From Eisenbergiella porci (lineage in GTDB: Bacteria > Bacillota > Clostridia > Lachnospirales > Lachnospiraceae): a stretch of DNA of 64,000 bases. The stretch is from contig NZ_VUMI01000020.1 of NCBI RefSeq assembly GCF_009696275.1, positions 1 through 64,000 on the forward strand, given 5' to 3'. Positions 52,105 through 61,800 of this stretch are shown here, piece by piece; the stretch's first letter is position 1; each line of letters starts with the position of its first letter. The position numbers and the translations under genes were made by a program. The notes under the pieces were generated by a model. The model was given only the letters and a program-made list of their open reading frames with translations. It searched no databases and was not told the origin of the DNA.

Positions 52105-52138
52105 CAAAAAGCTGCTTCCGTAAAGGGAGCAGCCTTTT
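52105..52138 (-). terminator. Attenuator-like hairpin between khpA and rimM
   Basis: GGCTGCT...AGCAGC with an inner CC/GG pair makes a bulged stem, followed on the minus strand by TTTTTG. In this operon it may reduce rimM-trmD expression relative to rpsP. Confidence 0.5.
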
Positions 52139-52142
52139 CGTT

Positions 52143-52370
52143 TCAGATGATTTCTACATCCACATGTTTTTTATCTCCCAGTGCTGCCGCTTTCACAACC
52201 GCACGGATTGCTTTGGCGATACGGCCCTGCTTGCCGATTACCTTGCCCATGTCGGACGGTGCAACGTGAAGCTCAATCGTCGTTATTTTACCGCTTTCCT
52301 TTTCCGTAACGACTACTTCCTCCGGGTTGTCAACAAGTGCTTTTGCAATCACTTCAACCAGTTCTTTCAT
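52143..52370 (-). CDS. khpA: KH-domain RNA-binding protein KhpA (YlqC)
   Basis: The 75-residue product is a single KH-like domain with VAPSDMGKVIGKQGRIAKAIRAVV (about 37-60), carrying the GKQG RNA-binding loop. KhpA pairs with KhpB/Jag in Firmicutes and binds many RNAs, affecting cell division. GGAGG precedes the ATG. It sits between rpsP and rimM, its usual place. Confidence 0.95.
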   Translation of the reverse strand: MKELVEVIAKALVDNPEEVVVTEKESGKITTIELHVAPSDMGKVIGKQGRIAKAIRAVVKAAALGDKKHVDVEII

Positions 52371-52450
52371 TACTTTTCCTCCATTCCGCCGCAGGCGTCA
52401 ACCCGGGTACCGGTAAATGGCGCCGATACCCTCTTCTTTGCCAAGAGGTC

Positions 52451-52696
52451 TTATTTCTCAATTCCTGCTGCTTTGAAGATTTTGCTTACTACTTCAGTGG
52501 GCTGTGCACCATTGTTCAGCCATTTCTTTGCCAGTTCTTCATTTACCTTGAACTCACTGGGATTTTTGTTAGGATCATAGATTCCGATTTCCTCGATGAA
52601 TCTTCCGTCTCTGGGAGATCTGGAATCTGCCACGATAATTCTGTAAAAAGGAGCCTTCTTCTGTCCCATTCTTCTTAATCTGATTTTTACTGCCAT
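52451..52696 (-). CDS. rpsP: 30S ribosomal protein S16
   Basis: The 81-residue protein is bS16: [38 protein letters not shown] at 1-38 and [16 protein letters not shown] at the end. It stabilises 16S rRNA in the 30S body. The gene follows ffh by 45 bp, with a GGAGG-type ribosome binding site. Confidence 0.97.
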   Translation of the reverse strand: MAVKIRLRRMGQKKAPFYRIIVADSRSPRDGRFIEEIGIYDPNKNPSEFKVNEELAKKWLNNGAQPTEVVSKIFKAAGIEK

Positions 52697-52741
52697 TTTT
52701 TCTTACCTCCAAGAATCTTTTGCTTTGTTTGCTTTAATTTA

Positions 52742-54094
52742 TTAAAAAGGAAGTTTAAACTTACCCTTTTTGCCTCCGAAACCTCCCATCATGCCGGGAA
52801 GCTGCTTCATCATTTTCTGGCTCTGCTCAAACTGCTTGATGAAGCGGTTTACAATACTGATATCCACGCCCGCGCCTCTTGCAATCCTGTGTTTTCTGCT
52901 GGGATTTAAGAGCTTGGGGTTCCGGCGTTCGGCCGGTGTCATGGAAAGGACAATGGCCTCCATATGGGCCAGCTGCTTTTCATCCACCATGGATTCGATC
53001 TCCGCACTCTTGCCGCCGATGCCGGGCATCATGCTGAGAATGCTGGACAGGCCGCCCATGTTGCGCATCTGCTTCATGCTTTCCAGGTAATCCTCAAAAT
53101 CGAATTTTCCCTTCTTCATGCGCGACGCCATTTCTTTTTCCTTATCGGCGTCGATATTCATGTTGGCCTGAGCCCTATCTATTAAGGAAAGGACATCGCC
53201 CATGCCAAGGATCCGGCCGGCCATTCTGTCCGGATAAAACTGCTCCAAATCGGAAAGCTTCTCACCCATACCCACATAAAGGATGGGCTTTCCGGTCACC
53301 GCCTTGATGGAAAGCGCCGCGCCGCCACGGGTATCGCCATCCATTTTGGAAAGGATTACGCCGTCCACGCCTACCTTCTCATCAAACTCCTTCGCCACGT
53401 TCACGGCATCCTGTCCGGTCATGGCATCCACCACCAGAAGCGTCTGGTGCACGGTGATGTTTTCTTTGATCTCCTGAAGCTCCTGCATCATCTCTTCATC
53501 AATGTGAAGACGGCCCGCCGTATCGATGATGACTACATTATTTCCATTTTTCTGTGCATGCTCCATGCCAGCCTTTGCAATGTCCAGGGGCTTGTTTTTG
53601 GTTCCCATGGAAAAAGCATCCACATTCTGCTTCTTAGCGTTGATTTCCAGCTGCTCAATCGCGGCTGGCCTGTAAATATCACAGGCAACCAGCAGCGGTT
53701 TCTTTCCCTTCAGCTTGAACTTGCCGGCCAGCTTTGCCGCGGTCGTCGTCTTGCCGGCGCCCTGAAGGCCGCACATCATGATGACGGTAGTTGACTTGCC
53801 GGGCTGCATGGCGATTTCCGTAGTTTCCGAACCCATCAGGGCGGTCATTTCCTCATTTACGATTTTGATGACCATCTGACCTGGGTTCAGGCCGTTCATA
53901 ACATCGGCGCCGATGGCGCGTGCCTCCACGGATTTCACAAACTGCTTAACCACGCGGAAATTAACGTCCGCTTCCAGCAGCGCCATCTTGACCTCCTTCA
54001 AGGCTGTTTTCACATCCTCTTCCGTCAGACGGCCTTTTCCTCTCAGGTTCTTGAATACATTCTGAAGTTTATCTGTTAAGCTTTCAAATGCCAT
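52742..54094 (-). CDS. ffh: Signal recognition particle protein Ffh
   Basis: The 450-residue Ffh has an N domain (1-90), a G domain with GLQGAGKTTTAAKLA (about 106-120), DTAGRLH (about 187-193) and TKMDGDTRGGAALS-like SKMDGDTRGG. A methionine-rich M domain follows from about 295 (MKKGKFDFEDYLESMKQMRNMGGLSSILSMMPG). It binds signal peptides and 4.5S/6S RNA and targets proteins to FtsY. The ATG at 54094 gives MAFESLTDKL; a GTG two codons upstream is possible. It directly follows ylxM. Confidence 0.97.
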   Translation of the reverse strand: MAFESLTDKLQNVFKNLRGKGRLTEEDVKTALKEVKMALLEADVNFRVVKQFVKSVEARAIGADVMNGLNPGQMVIKIVNEEMTALMGSETTEIAMQPGKSTTVIMMCGLQGAGKTTTAAKLAGKFKLKGKKPLLVACDIYRPAAIEQLEINAKKQNVDAFSMGTKNKPLDIAKAGMEHAQKNGNNVVIIDTAGRLHIDEEMMQELQEIKENITVHQTLLVVDAMTGQDAVNVAKEFDEKVGVDGVILSKMDGDTRGGAALSIKAVTGKPILYVGMGEKLSDLEQFYPDRMAGRILGMGDVLSLIDRAQANMNIDADKEKEMASRMKKGKFDFEDYLESMKQMRNMGGLSSILSMMPGIGGKSAEIESMVDEKQLAHMEAIVLSMTPAERRNPKLLNPSRKHRIARGAGVDISIVNRFIKQFEQSQKMMKQLPGMMGGFGGKKGKFKLPF

Positions 54095-54153
54095 AAACAC
54101 TGTTTCCTTTGCTGATGTGTAACTGTCTGGTTACATCACAGTCACAGAATAAA

Positions 54154-54468
54154 TTACATTTCTGCCAGAATCTCATCCGCCAGCTTCCTGATCTTTTCAT
54201 CCGGCGTCAGCTGTTTGATCTCTTCCAGCTTTTCTGTGATAATCCTGAACTTTTCCATCAGGTGCAGCCTGCTTTCGTAATCCTCCAGCGTCTTGTCGCA
54301 CCTCTTTATCAAATCGTGAACACCCTGTCTGCTGATTCCCGCTTCCTGGGCAATCTCGCTTAAGGACATGTCATTCATTACCGCATCTTCATATATCCGG
54401 CGCTGGTGCTCATTGAGCAGCTCGCCGTAAAAATCATATAACAGACCCTGTTCCACTATCTTTTCCAT
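54154..54468 (-). CDS. ylxM: YlxM-type helix-turn-helix protein
   Basis: The 104-residue UPF0122 protein has a sigma-70 region 4-like helix-turn-helix ([40 protein letters not shown], about 17-56) and a coiled C-terminal part. YlxM is encoded next to ffh in Firmicutes and is thought to modulate the SRP pathway. It starts the ribosomal/SRP operon behind the promoter at 54565. Confidence 0.94.
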   Translation of the reverse strand: MEKIVEQGLLYDFYGELLNEHQRRIYEDAVMNDMSLSEIAQEAGISRQGVHDLIKRCDKTLEDYESRLHLMEKFRIITEKLEEIKQLTPDEKIRKLADEILAEM

Positions 54469-54564
54469 TGCCTTATCACCCTGTGCCTGTTATCTGCTGC
54501 CCGGCTCTCTCCGGAAGCTGTGAAGGTTCTCATCAGCTGCTGCGCCCGGATAACCGCAGTTGTA

Positions 54565-54593
54565 ATCTTACTATAAAAGGAAGAAGGTGTCAA
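54565..54593 (-). promoter_or_regulatory. ylxM-ffh operon promoter inside a hairpin
   Basis: TTGACA (54588-54593) and TAAGAT (54565-54570) on the minus strand are 17 bp apart. The -35 box lies within one arm of the strong hairpin at 54580-54622. Confidence 0.7.
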
Positions 54594-54622
54594 GTATTTT
54601 TTCTTGACACCTTCTTTTTTTC
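54580..54622. terminator. Strong hairpin between the metallopeptidase gene and ylxM
   Basis: AAGAAGGTGTCAAG pairs perfectly over 14 bp with CTTGACACCTTCTT, loop TATTTTTT, with a T run on the plus strand and a weaker one on the minus strand. It ends transcription from the metallopeptidase gene, and one arm doubles as the -35 region of the ylxM promoter. Confidence 0.75.
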
Positions 54623-54686
54623 CTTAACATCTTCTTTTCCCTGAATATCTGCATTTTTCTGCAGTACCAATCCCGCCAGCTGTCAG

Positions 54687-55322
54687 TCAGCCAGGCAGCG
54701 CCATCCGCCTCATTATCCTGTCCCCGTTTTCACGAAGCCATTTTTTCCGAAGCTTATAATCCGGCAGCACTCTTTCCACTTCCTTCCAGAACCGTTCCGA
54801 ATGGTTCATTTCCAGGCGGTGGCAAAGCTCGTGGACCACTACGTAATCAATCACTTCCGGCGGCATAAGCATGAGAAGACAGTTAAAATTCAGGTTTCCC
54901 TTGCTGCTGCAGCTTCCCCAACGGGACTTCTGGTTGCGTATCGTTATCCTTCCATAGCTTACTTTTACCAAAGGCGCATAATAAGCGGTTCTCTGCGGAA
55001 TATACTTAAGCGCCTCCCCGGCAAGCTTTCTGATTTCTTCTGTTGTGAGGCGTTCCTCAGGCTGCAGTGCTTCGTTCCTCTGTCTTTCCTTTATCTGCTT
55101 TATATGTTTTGTGATCCAGGAAGATTTTTCTTCCACAAATCTGCGGATTTCCGAATCAGGCATCCTGTATGGCGCGCGGACCGTAATATCGAGCTTCTCA
55201 TCTATCTGCAGACAGACCGTTCTGCGGCCGCTTCTGACTACCCTTATTTTCAATTCTTCCTGTTCCGCTGCTGCTTTTTCATATCCTCTCTGTAAACAAT
55301 AATCCATTTTCTTCTTTAACAT
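54687..55322 (-). CDS. YgjP-like (DUF45) zinc metallopeptidase
   Basis: A 211-residue member of the YgjP/M48-like DUF45 family. Zinc site HELCH (about 162-166) in YVVVHELCHRLEMNHSERFWKEVE, preceded by QKSRWGSCSSKGNLNFN (about 132-148), the family signature. It has no signal or membrane segment. The physiological substrate is unknown. It begins 3 bp after the YitT gene stop, so the two are co-transcribed. Confidence 0.9.
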   Translation of the reverse strand: MLKKKMDYCLQRGYEKAAAEQEELKIRVVRSGRRTVCLQIDEKLDITVRAPYRMPDSEIRRFVEEKSSWITKHIKQIKERQRNEALQPEERLTTEEIRKLAGEALKYIPQRTAYYAPLVKVSYGRITIRNQKSRWGSCSSKGNLNFNCLLMLMPPEVIDYVVVHELCHRLEMNHSERFWKEVERVLPDYKLRKKWLRENGDRIMRRMALPG

Positions 55323-55325
55323 CCT

Positions 55326-56207
55326 TTAAATTTTCTCGCTGAAAATATTCTTATACCCTTCCCCGTAAATCTCCGTGGCGCTGGAAACAATCATGAAAGC
55401 GAGAGGATCCTCCTCCTTCACGATCTCCTCCGCTTTGGGGGACATGGTATTGCGCATAACGCACATAATCACCTTTTTGGGACTGTTGCTGTAGGCGCCC
55501 TTACCTTCCAGATAGGTTACGCCGATATCCAGCTCCTCCAGAATCCTTGCGGTGATTTTTTCCGAACTGTCACTGATAATATAGATAAGCTTCGCTTCAT
55601 CCCTGCCATAAAGTACCGCGTCAAACATAATGCTGCACACCACAACGGCCAGGATAGCATACATAATGGTATCAAAATCCCCGAATACCAAGAGGGAGGC
55701 GGATACAATCAGGATATCCGTCAGGAAGAACAGCCTTCCTGTTTTAAGATGTTTATACTTAAGCCGAAGGAATTTAACAATAATATCCGTCCCTCCTGTA
55801 GTCGCTCCGGCTTTGAAAACGATCCCCAGCCCGATGGCCATGAGAATCCCCCCTGCCAGGGCGGCCAGCAGCGGCTGTGAGGTGAGCGCCCCGAACCGGG
55901 CAAAAAAATTGGTAAACACGGCACACGTCAAAGTAGCGTAAATGGTGGAAATGATAAACCTTAAGCCGAACTTCCACAATCCCGCTATCAGTATCGGGAT
56001 ATTTATCAGCAGCATGCCGGTACCGGTAGGAAGTCCGGACAGACGGTTTATGATCACCGCAATACCTGTGACGCCTCCGGGCGCCAGGTTGTTGGGATCC
56101 AGAAACAGACTGATGCTCACGCCATAAATACAGGCCGCCGCCGTAATCATGACGTAATCATAAATCCGCCTTTTCACCGATTTCTTTTCCACAAACTTTT
56201 CTGTCAT
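55326..56207 (-). CDS. YitT family membrane protein
   Basis: The 293-residue protein has five or six membrane helices in the first 180 residues, with GVSISLFLDPNNLAPGGVTGIAVIIN and GIVFKAGATTGGTDIIVKFL typical of DUF161. A C-terminal cytoplasmic DUF2179 domain follows (IYIISDSSEKITARILEELDIGVTYLEGKGAYSN). The transported or sensed substrate is unknown. The ATG at 56207 follows GGGAGG. It is the first gene of a two-gene unit with the metallopeptidase. Confidence 0.92.
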   Translation of the reverse strand: MTEKFVEKKSVKRRIYDYVMITAAACIYGVSISLFLDPNNLAPGGVTGIAVIINRLSGLPTGTGMLLINIPILIAGLWKFGLRFIISTIYATLTCAVFTNFFARFGALTSQPLLAALAGGILMAIGLGIVFKAGATTGGTDIIVKFLRLKYKHLKTGRLFFLTDILIVSASLLVFGDFDTIMYAILAVVVCSIMFDAVLYGRDEAKLIYIISDSSEKITARILEELDIGVTYLEGKGAYSNSPKKVIMCVMRNTMSPKAEEIVKEEDPLAFMIVSSATEIYGEGYKNIFSEKI

Positions 56208-56543
56208 AAAAAACCTCCCTTTCCATAATCCCACAGTCAGCACCCCGCCGCAGGCAACGGGCATCAACTCTAAAACGCCGTGCCTGCCACGGTAAATCCC
56301 TATTAAAAAACCGCATAATTAACTTACGCGGTTTAATCAGCATCTAAAAGCCTACGGCTGCTTTCGACACATCTTTCATATCAACATTCTCTCCAGAGCC
56401 GGCGGAAGCCAAACCTCCGCCGGCAGGCGCAGTAAACCTGGTTTACTGCGATATATTTCCCGCAGCAGTCACCGGATGGATTTATCCCCGGCCTGCTTCC
56501 TTCGGAAATGAACCGCCATTGTCCATTTTCTGCAATATGGCGC
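56208..56543. other. Intergenic region with terminator and palindromes
   Basis: No gene is seen here. It contains the ilvA terminator (56305-56334), GCCGGCGGA with its complement near 56398-56424 and a perfect GCAGTAAACC-T-GGTTTACTGC palindrome (56429-56449). The palindrome shares the CAGTAAA core with the other intergenic repeats. Confidence 0.55.
56305..56334 (-). terminator. Terminator after ilvA
   Basis: AAACCGC...GCGGTTT with a weak inner TAA/TTA pair is followed on the minus strand by six T. It lies about 210 bp past the ilvA stop. Confidence 0.6.
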
Positions 56544-57770
56544 TTAAATATTCGTTCTGACCAGTTTCGGCTGATAACCTTCTCTCTCCAAAGCGGCCAG
56601 AATCTGATTTTTATGATCCGTCCCAAAGGCTTCCAGAGTAATGCGCAGCTCCACAGCCGCGCTGCGGTTGATGGATACAAACTGGTTATGCTCCAGCTTG
56701 ATAACATTTCCGTTTTCCTCTGCAATCACAGCCGCCACGCGGGAAAGCTCGCCCGGCTTATCAGGAAGCAGAACGGAAACGGTAAAAATACGATCCCTGA
56801 AAATCAGTCCGTGCTGCACCACGGAGGACATGGTAATTACATCCATGTTGCCGCCGCTTAAAATGGAAACCACTTTTTTATTCTTTACGTTCAGGTGCTT
56901 GAGCGCCGCAACGGTAAGCAATCCGGAATTTTCCACCACCATCTTGTGGTTTTCCACCATATCAAGGAATGCTGTCACCAGTTCCTCGTCGCCCACGGTT
57001 ATGATTTCATCAATATTCTGCTGTATGTAAGGGAAAATGATGCTTCCGGGCGTTTTTACGGCCGTACCGTCGGCAATGGTATTGACCTTGTCAAGCGTCA
57101 CTACTTTTCCCTGCTCCAGGGACGCCTGCATACAGTTGGCCCCTGCAGGTTCCACGCCAACCACATGAATCTTGGGGTTGAGAAGCTTTGCCAGCGTGGA
57201 AACGCCTGTGGCAAGTCCGCCGCCGCCGATGGGCACGAGAATATAGTCAACCAGGGGCAGCTCCTTGAAAATTTCCATCATTATGGTTCCCTGGCCGGTG
57301 GCAACTACCGGATCATCAAAGGGATGGATAAAGGTATATCCGTATTCCTCCGCCAGTTCGTAGGCCTTTGCGCAGGCTTCATCATATACGTCTCCGTAAA
57401 GAACAACCTCCGCGCCATAGCCCTTGGTGCGGTTTACCTTCATCAAAGGAGTCGTGGTCGGCATTACAATCACCGCCTTGCAGCCATAGGCCTTCGCCGC
57501 ATAGGCCACTCCCTGCGCATGATTGCCGGCGGAGGCTGTAATCAGTCCTTTGCTTCGTTCCTCCTCCGTCAGGGTGCTTATTTTATAATAAGCGCCGCGA
57601 AGCTTGTACGCGCCGGTCAGCTGCATGTTCTCCGGCTTAAAATAGACCTTGTTTCCCGACTGGTTGCTGAAATATTCACTGAATACCAGCTTAGTCTCCT
57701 GTGTTACTTTTTTTACCACCTCGGAAGCCTCTTCAAACTTCTCCAGGGTGAGCATTTTGTTTTCTTCCAT
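56544..57770 (-). CDS. ilvA: Threonine ammonia-lyase (threonine dehydratase)
   Basis: The 408-residue PLP enzyme carries YFKPENMQLTGAYKLRGAYYKI (about 43-64, PLP Lys), SAGNHAQGVAYAA (about 80-92), VPIGGGGLATGVS (about 178-190) and a C-terminal ACT-like domain (FTVSVLLPDKPGELSRVAAVIAEENGN, about 330-356). It deaminates Thr to 2-oxobutyrate; the single ACT domain fits a short IlvA/TdcB-type enzyme. The ATG at 57770 follows GGGAG. It lies 79 bp downstream of ftsY, with no other isoleucine gene nearby, so a catabolic role is possible. Confidence 0.94.
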   Translation of the reverse strand: MEENKMLTLEKFEEASEVVKKVTQETKLVFSEYFSNQSGNKVYFKPENMQLTGAYKLRGAYYKISTLTEEERSKGLITASAGNHAQGVAYAAKAYGCKAVIVMPTTTPLMKVNRTKGYGAEVVLYGDVYDEACAKAYELAEEYGYTFIHPFDDPVVATGQGTIMMEIFKELPLVDYILVPIGGGGLATGVSTLAKLLNPKIHVVGVEPAGANCMQASLEQGKVVTLDKVNTIADGTAVKTPGSIIFPYIQQNIDEIITVGDEELVTAFLDMVENHKMVVENSGLLTVAALKHLNVKNKKVVSILSGGNMDVITMSSVVQHGLIFRDRIFTVSVLLPDKPGELSRVAAVIAEENGNVIKLEHNQFVSINRSAAVELRITLEAFGTDHKNQILAALEREGYQPKLVRTNI

Positions 57771-57849
57771 GTTTACTCCCATCTGCGCACTTTAGCGCGT
57801 ACAATTCAGTCCGGAGGCATTGATTTTCTTCCAGACATGCCCTGCTTTT

Positions 57850-58791
57850 TTATTCCTCTTCCGTCTTTACATCAAACAGAGCATTGACGAACTGCTCCGG
57901 ATCGAATTTCTGCAGGTCTTCCATATCCTCTCCCACGCCGATATATTTCACCGGCACATTCAGCTCCGACTGGATTGCCACCGCAATCCCGCCTTTCGCC
58001 GTACCGTCCATCTTTGTAAGGATAATACCGGTCAGGTCGGCTACCTCGCCGAATTCCCTGGCCTGTGCAAGGGCGTTCTGCCCTGTGGTTCCATCCAGGA
58101 CCACCAGGTTTTCCCGATGGGCATCCGGGAATTCCCGGTCTATGATCCGGTTCATTTTCTTCAGCTCTTCCATCAGGTTCTTTTTATTATGAAGTCTTCC
58201 GGCGGTATCGCACAGAAGCACATCCACATGCCTGGCCTTTGCTGCATTCACCGCATCAAAGACCACGCTGGCGGGATCCGAGCCTTCCGCCCCGCCGATC
58301 ATATCAACGCCCGCCCGGTTGGCCCAGCCCGCAAGCTGTTCCCCTGCGGCGGCGCGGAAAGTATCCGCTGCGGCAATCAGCACCTTCCTGCCCTCTTCCT
58401 TGAGCATGCCCGCCAGCTTGCCCACAGAGGTGGTCTTTCCCACGCCGTTTACGCCGATTACCAGAATCACCGACTGCTTCTTTTCAAAGTCATAGGCGGT
58501 TTCCCCTACCTGCATCTGCTCCTTTATGCTGTCGATGAGCAGCTGCTTGCAGGCGGAGGGCTCCTTGATATGCTGTTCCTTCACCTGCTGCTTCAGGCGA
58601 TCCAGAATATTGGAGGTGGCATTTACGCCGATATCCCCCATAATCAGGATTTCTTCCAGTTCTTCATAAAATTCATCGTCAATCGCCGAAAAGCCGCTGA
58701 ATACGGAGTCGATTCCATGCACAATATTATTTCTTGTTTTATTCAGGCCCTCTTTCAGCCGGGCAAAAAAGCCCTTCTTTTCTTCGCTCAT
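57850..58791 (-). CDS. ftsY: Signal recognition particle receptor FtsY
   Basis: The 313-residue protein lacks a long acidic A domain, as usual in Firmicutes. It has NG domains: [18 protein letters not shown] (about 114-131), [13 protein letters not shown] (about 141-153), DTAGRLHNK (about 195-203) and [10 protein letters not shown] (about 255-264). It receives Ffh-bound ribosomes at the membrane. AGGAGG precedes the ATG. It lies in the rnc-smc-ftsY order standard for Firmicutes. Confidence 0.97.
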   Translation of the reverse strand: MSEEKKGFFARLKEGLNKTRNNIVHGIDSVFSGFSAIDDEFYEELEEILIMGDIGVNATSNILDRLKQQVKEQHIKEPSACKQLLIDSIKEQMQVGETAYDFEKKQSVILVIGVNGVGKTTSVGKLAGMLKEEGRKVLIAAADTFRAAAGEQLAGWANRAGVDMIGGAEGSDPASVVFDAVNAAKARHVDVLLCDTAGRLHNKKNLMEELKKMNRIIDREFPDAHRENLVVLDGTTGQNALAQAREFGEVADLTGIILTKMDGTAKGGIAVAIQSELNVPVKYIGVGEDMEDLQKFDPEQFVNALFDVKTEEE

Positions 58792-58843
58792 AGCTACCTC
58801 CTACTGATTAGCCGCAGCATCTCAAACCATCCTGCTGTTACGA

Positions 58844-61800
58844 TTAGTTTTCCAAATCCCTGTCTATCAGGCTTACGCTTACCAGCGTGGAAACACCCTT
58901 TTCCTGCATGGTGATACCATAGAGCCTGTCGGCCTTTTCCATGGTTCCTCTTCGGTGTGTAATAACAATAAACTGCGTGGACTTCGTCAGCTTATGTAAA
59001 TAATTTGCGAACCGGCCTACGTTGCTGTCGTCCAGCGCCGCCTCGATTTCATCCAGCAGGCAGAACGGCGAAGGCTTCAGGTTCTGAATGGCAAACAGGA
59101 GGGAAATCGCAGTCAGCGCTTTTTCACCGCCGGAAAGCTGCATCATATTCTGCAGCTTCTTTCCCGGCGGCTGGGCGATGATCCGGATTCCCGCTTCCAG
59201 AATATCCTCATCCTCCATCAGCTCCAGGGTTCCCTTTCCGCCGCCGAAAAGCTCTTTGAACACTTTGTCGAACTCCTGGCCGATCTGGGCGAATTTTTCC
59301 TTAAACTGTCTGCGCATCGCTTCATCCAGCTCCAGGATAATCTTTTTCAGGGCTTCCTCCGCCTGCACCAGATCATCATGCTGGGTTTTCAGGAAGTTAT
59401 AACGTTCCATCAGGTTTTTATAATCCTCGATGGCGTTTACGTTTACATCCCCCAGCTTTCTTATCTGCTCCTTCAGGGAAGCGATTTCCTTTTTCATGCC
59501 TGCCAGATCCTGCAGGCCTTCCTTTTTAAGCGCTGCAGCGCTGCTCAAGGTAATTTCATACTCATCCCACATGTAGTTGATCTGGGCTTCCACAGCCTCC
59601 TCCAGCTTTTCACGCTGGGCGTTCAGCCGGTATACTTCCTTATCCAGCCCTGACAGCCTGTCCGACAGGCTTTCCCTGTCCGCAAAAAAGTTTTTCTGCC
59701 GTCCGCTTAAGGCTTCTTTTCTTTCCATGTCGGCCTTCAGCTTCTCTTCGCCGTCGGTCTGGGTGCTCAGGGAATCCGCTATGGTCTGCTGCAGCCGGCG
59801 GATATCCTCTTCCCTCCGGGTGATATTCGCAAGGTTTGTTTCCATTCCCTCCAGGATTTCTTCCAGCTCAGCGGCAAACCGGCTGATTTCGCCTTCAATA
59901 CGATCCAGGTTGGTCTGTTCAAAGCCCTGCTTCTGCCTGATTTTTTCCACTTCCAGATCCCATTCGGCCACACGGGAGCTGTGAAGGCTTTCCTCGCCCC
60001 TTTGCCCCTCCAGCAGCTTCTGCGCCTCGCCGATTCTGGCGTCCACATCCTTTTCCAGCATTTCAGAGGCTTCCAGCTGTCTGAGGATTTCATCTTTTCC
60101 GTTTTTGATCTCTTCTATCTGGGCGGCGATTTCCTTCTGCTCGGTCTGCAGATCTCCATATCCCTGCTCCGTCTGTTCTTTTTTCTCTCTGGCGGCCGCC
60201 ACATTCATCCGCGCCGTATTCTGATGGATAAATTCCTCCTGAAGGGAGGCCTTTACCTGTTCCAGATCCATGCGCAGCTGGTTTCTCCGCTTTTTTGTCT
60301 GTTCAATGGAATCCAGCAGCCTGTCAATAGCCATCAGGGTTTCCCTGACCTTTTTCCCAAGCTCCTCCATTTCCCTGCGGCGTCCCAGCAGATTGCTGCT
60401 GTTCTTATAGGCACCGCCGCTGATGGAACCGCCGGGATTAAAAAGCTCGCCCTCCAGCGTCACCATCCGCAGGCTGTATTTGTATTTTCTTGCAATCCTG
60501 ACCGCATTGTCCACGTTGTCAACCACAACGATTCTTCCCAGAAGAGAGGCCGCAACATCGCGGTAGCGCTCCTGCGTCGTCACCAGGGAGTCCGCAAGAC
60601 CCAGGACACCGGCTTCCTGCAATACCTCTTTTCTCTGGAATTCCTGCCTGTTCCTGATGCTGGTCAGGGGCAGGAACGTGGCGCGGCCGGCTTTGTTCTG
60701 TTTCAGAAAGGCGATCATTTCCTTGGCGGTTTCTTCATTTTCCGTCACAATGTTCTGGATGCTGCCGCCCAGGGCCGTTTCAATGGCCACCTCATATTTT
60801 TTGTCCACCTTGATCAGATCGGCAACAACGCCTATAATCCCCGGGCTGTTTTCCTTCTGCTCCATGACACGCTTTACGCTGCCGCCATAGCCTTCATAAC
60901 GCTCCGTGAGATTCGACAGGGCGTCCAGCCGGGATTTATCCTGATGGTAAAGCACCTGGGTATCCCGCAGTTTCTGATCCTTCCCCGACAGCTCATCCCG
61001 TATCTGGTTCAGCTCTTCCTCCAGCAATGTCTGTTTATCGTTGAGGGCCGATATATTTTCATTAATCTGAAGGAATTCCTCCTCCAGCCTTTTAATGTTT
61101 TCCTCCTGCCAGGCTTCATCCGATTTTGCCCGCAGCAGCCGGGAATTCAGCTCTGCCCTGCGGATCTGAATCTGTTCCAGCATGGTATCAAAACGTCCCA
61201 TACGGGATTTGATGGTAGCGCGTTCATTCAGCTCGGTAATAATCGTATTTTTACCGTTTTCTATTTCCGTATTCAGCTCATCGATCCTGGCCTGTACTTC
61301 GGCCAGCCTGGCCTTAGCCTCCTGCCTTGCAAGTTCTACCTCCTTCAAATGGGCGTCTATCTTGTCCTTTTCTGTAAGGATTGCCGCTTTGTCCCCGCTC
61401 TTTGCATCAATTTCACGCTGCAGGGTTTCCTTACGGTTTTGCAGATGCTTTTCATTTCCTCTGGCGGAATTGATCTGCTCTTTCAGGACGTTGATTTCCC
61501 CTTCCAGCTTTCCCCTCAGCATGCCGGTGTCGTTCAGCTGGGAACGGGCCTGTTCAATGCGCTTATCCAGTTCTTCGATTTCCGTCTGGATTTGATCGTA
61601 TTCCTCTTTGATATGTTCATATTTCTCTGTGGTTTCCTGCAGATCCCGGGAGGCTATTTCGTATTTTTCACCAACTCCGGCCAGCTGCTCACGCAGACGA
61701 TCGTTTTCCAGGAGAAACACATTGACATCCAGATTCTTCAAATCTTCTTTTTTCTTCAGGTAGACCTTTGCTTTTTCCGCCTGCTTTTCCAGCGGCTCCA

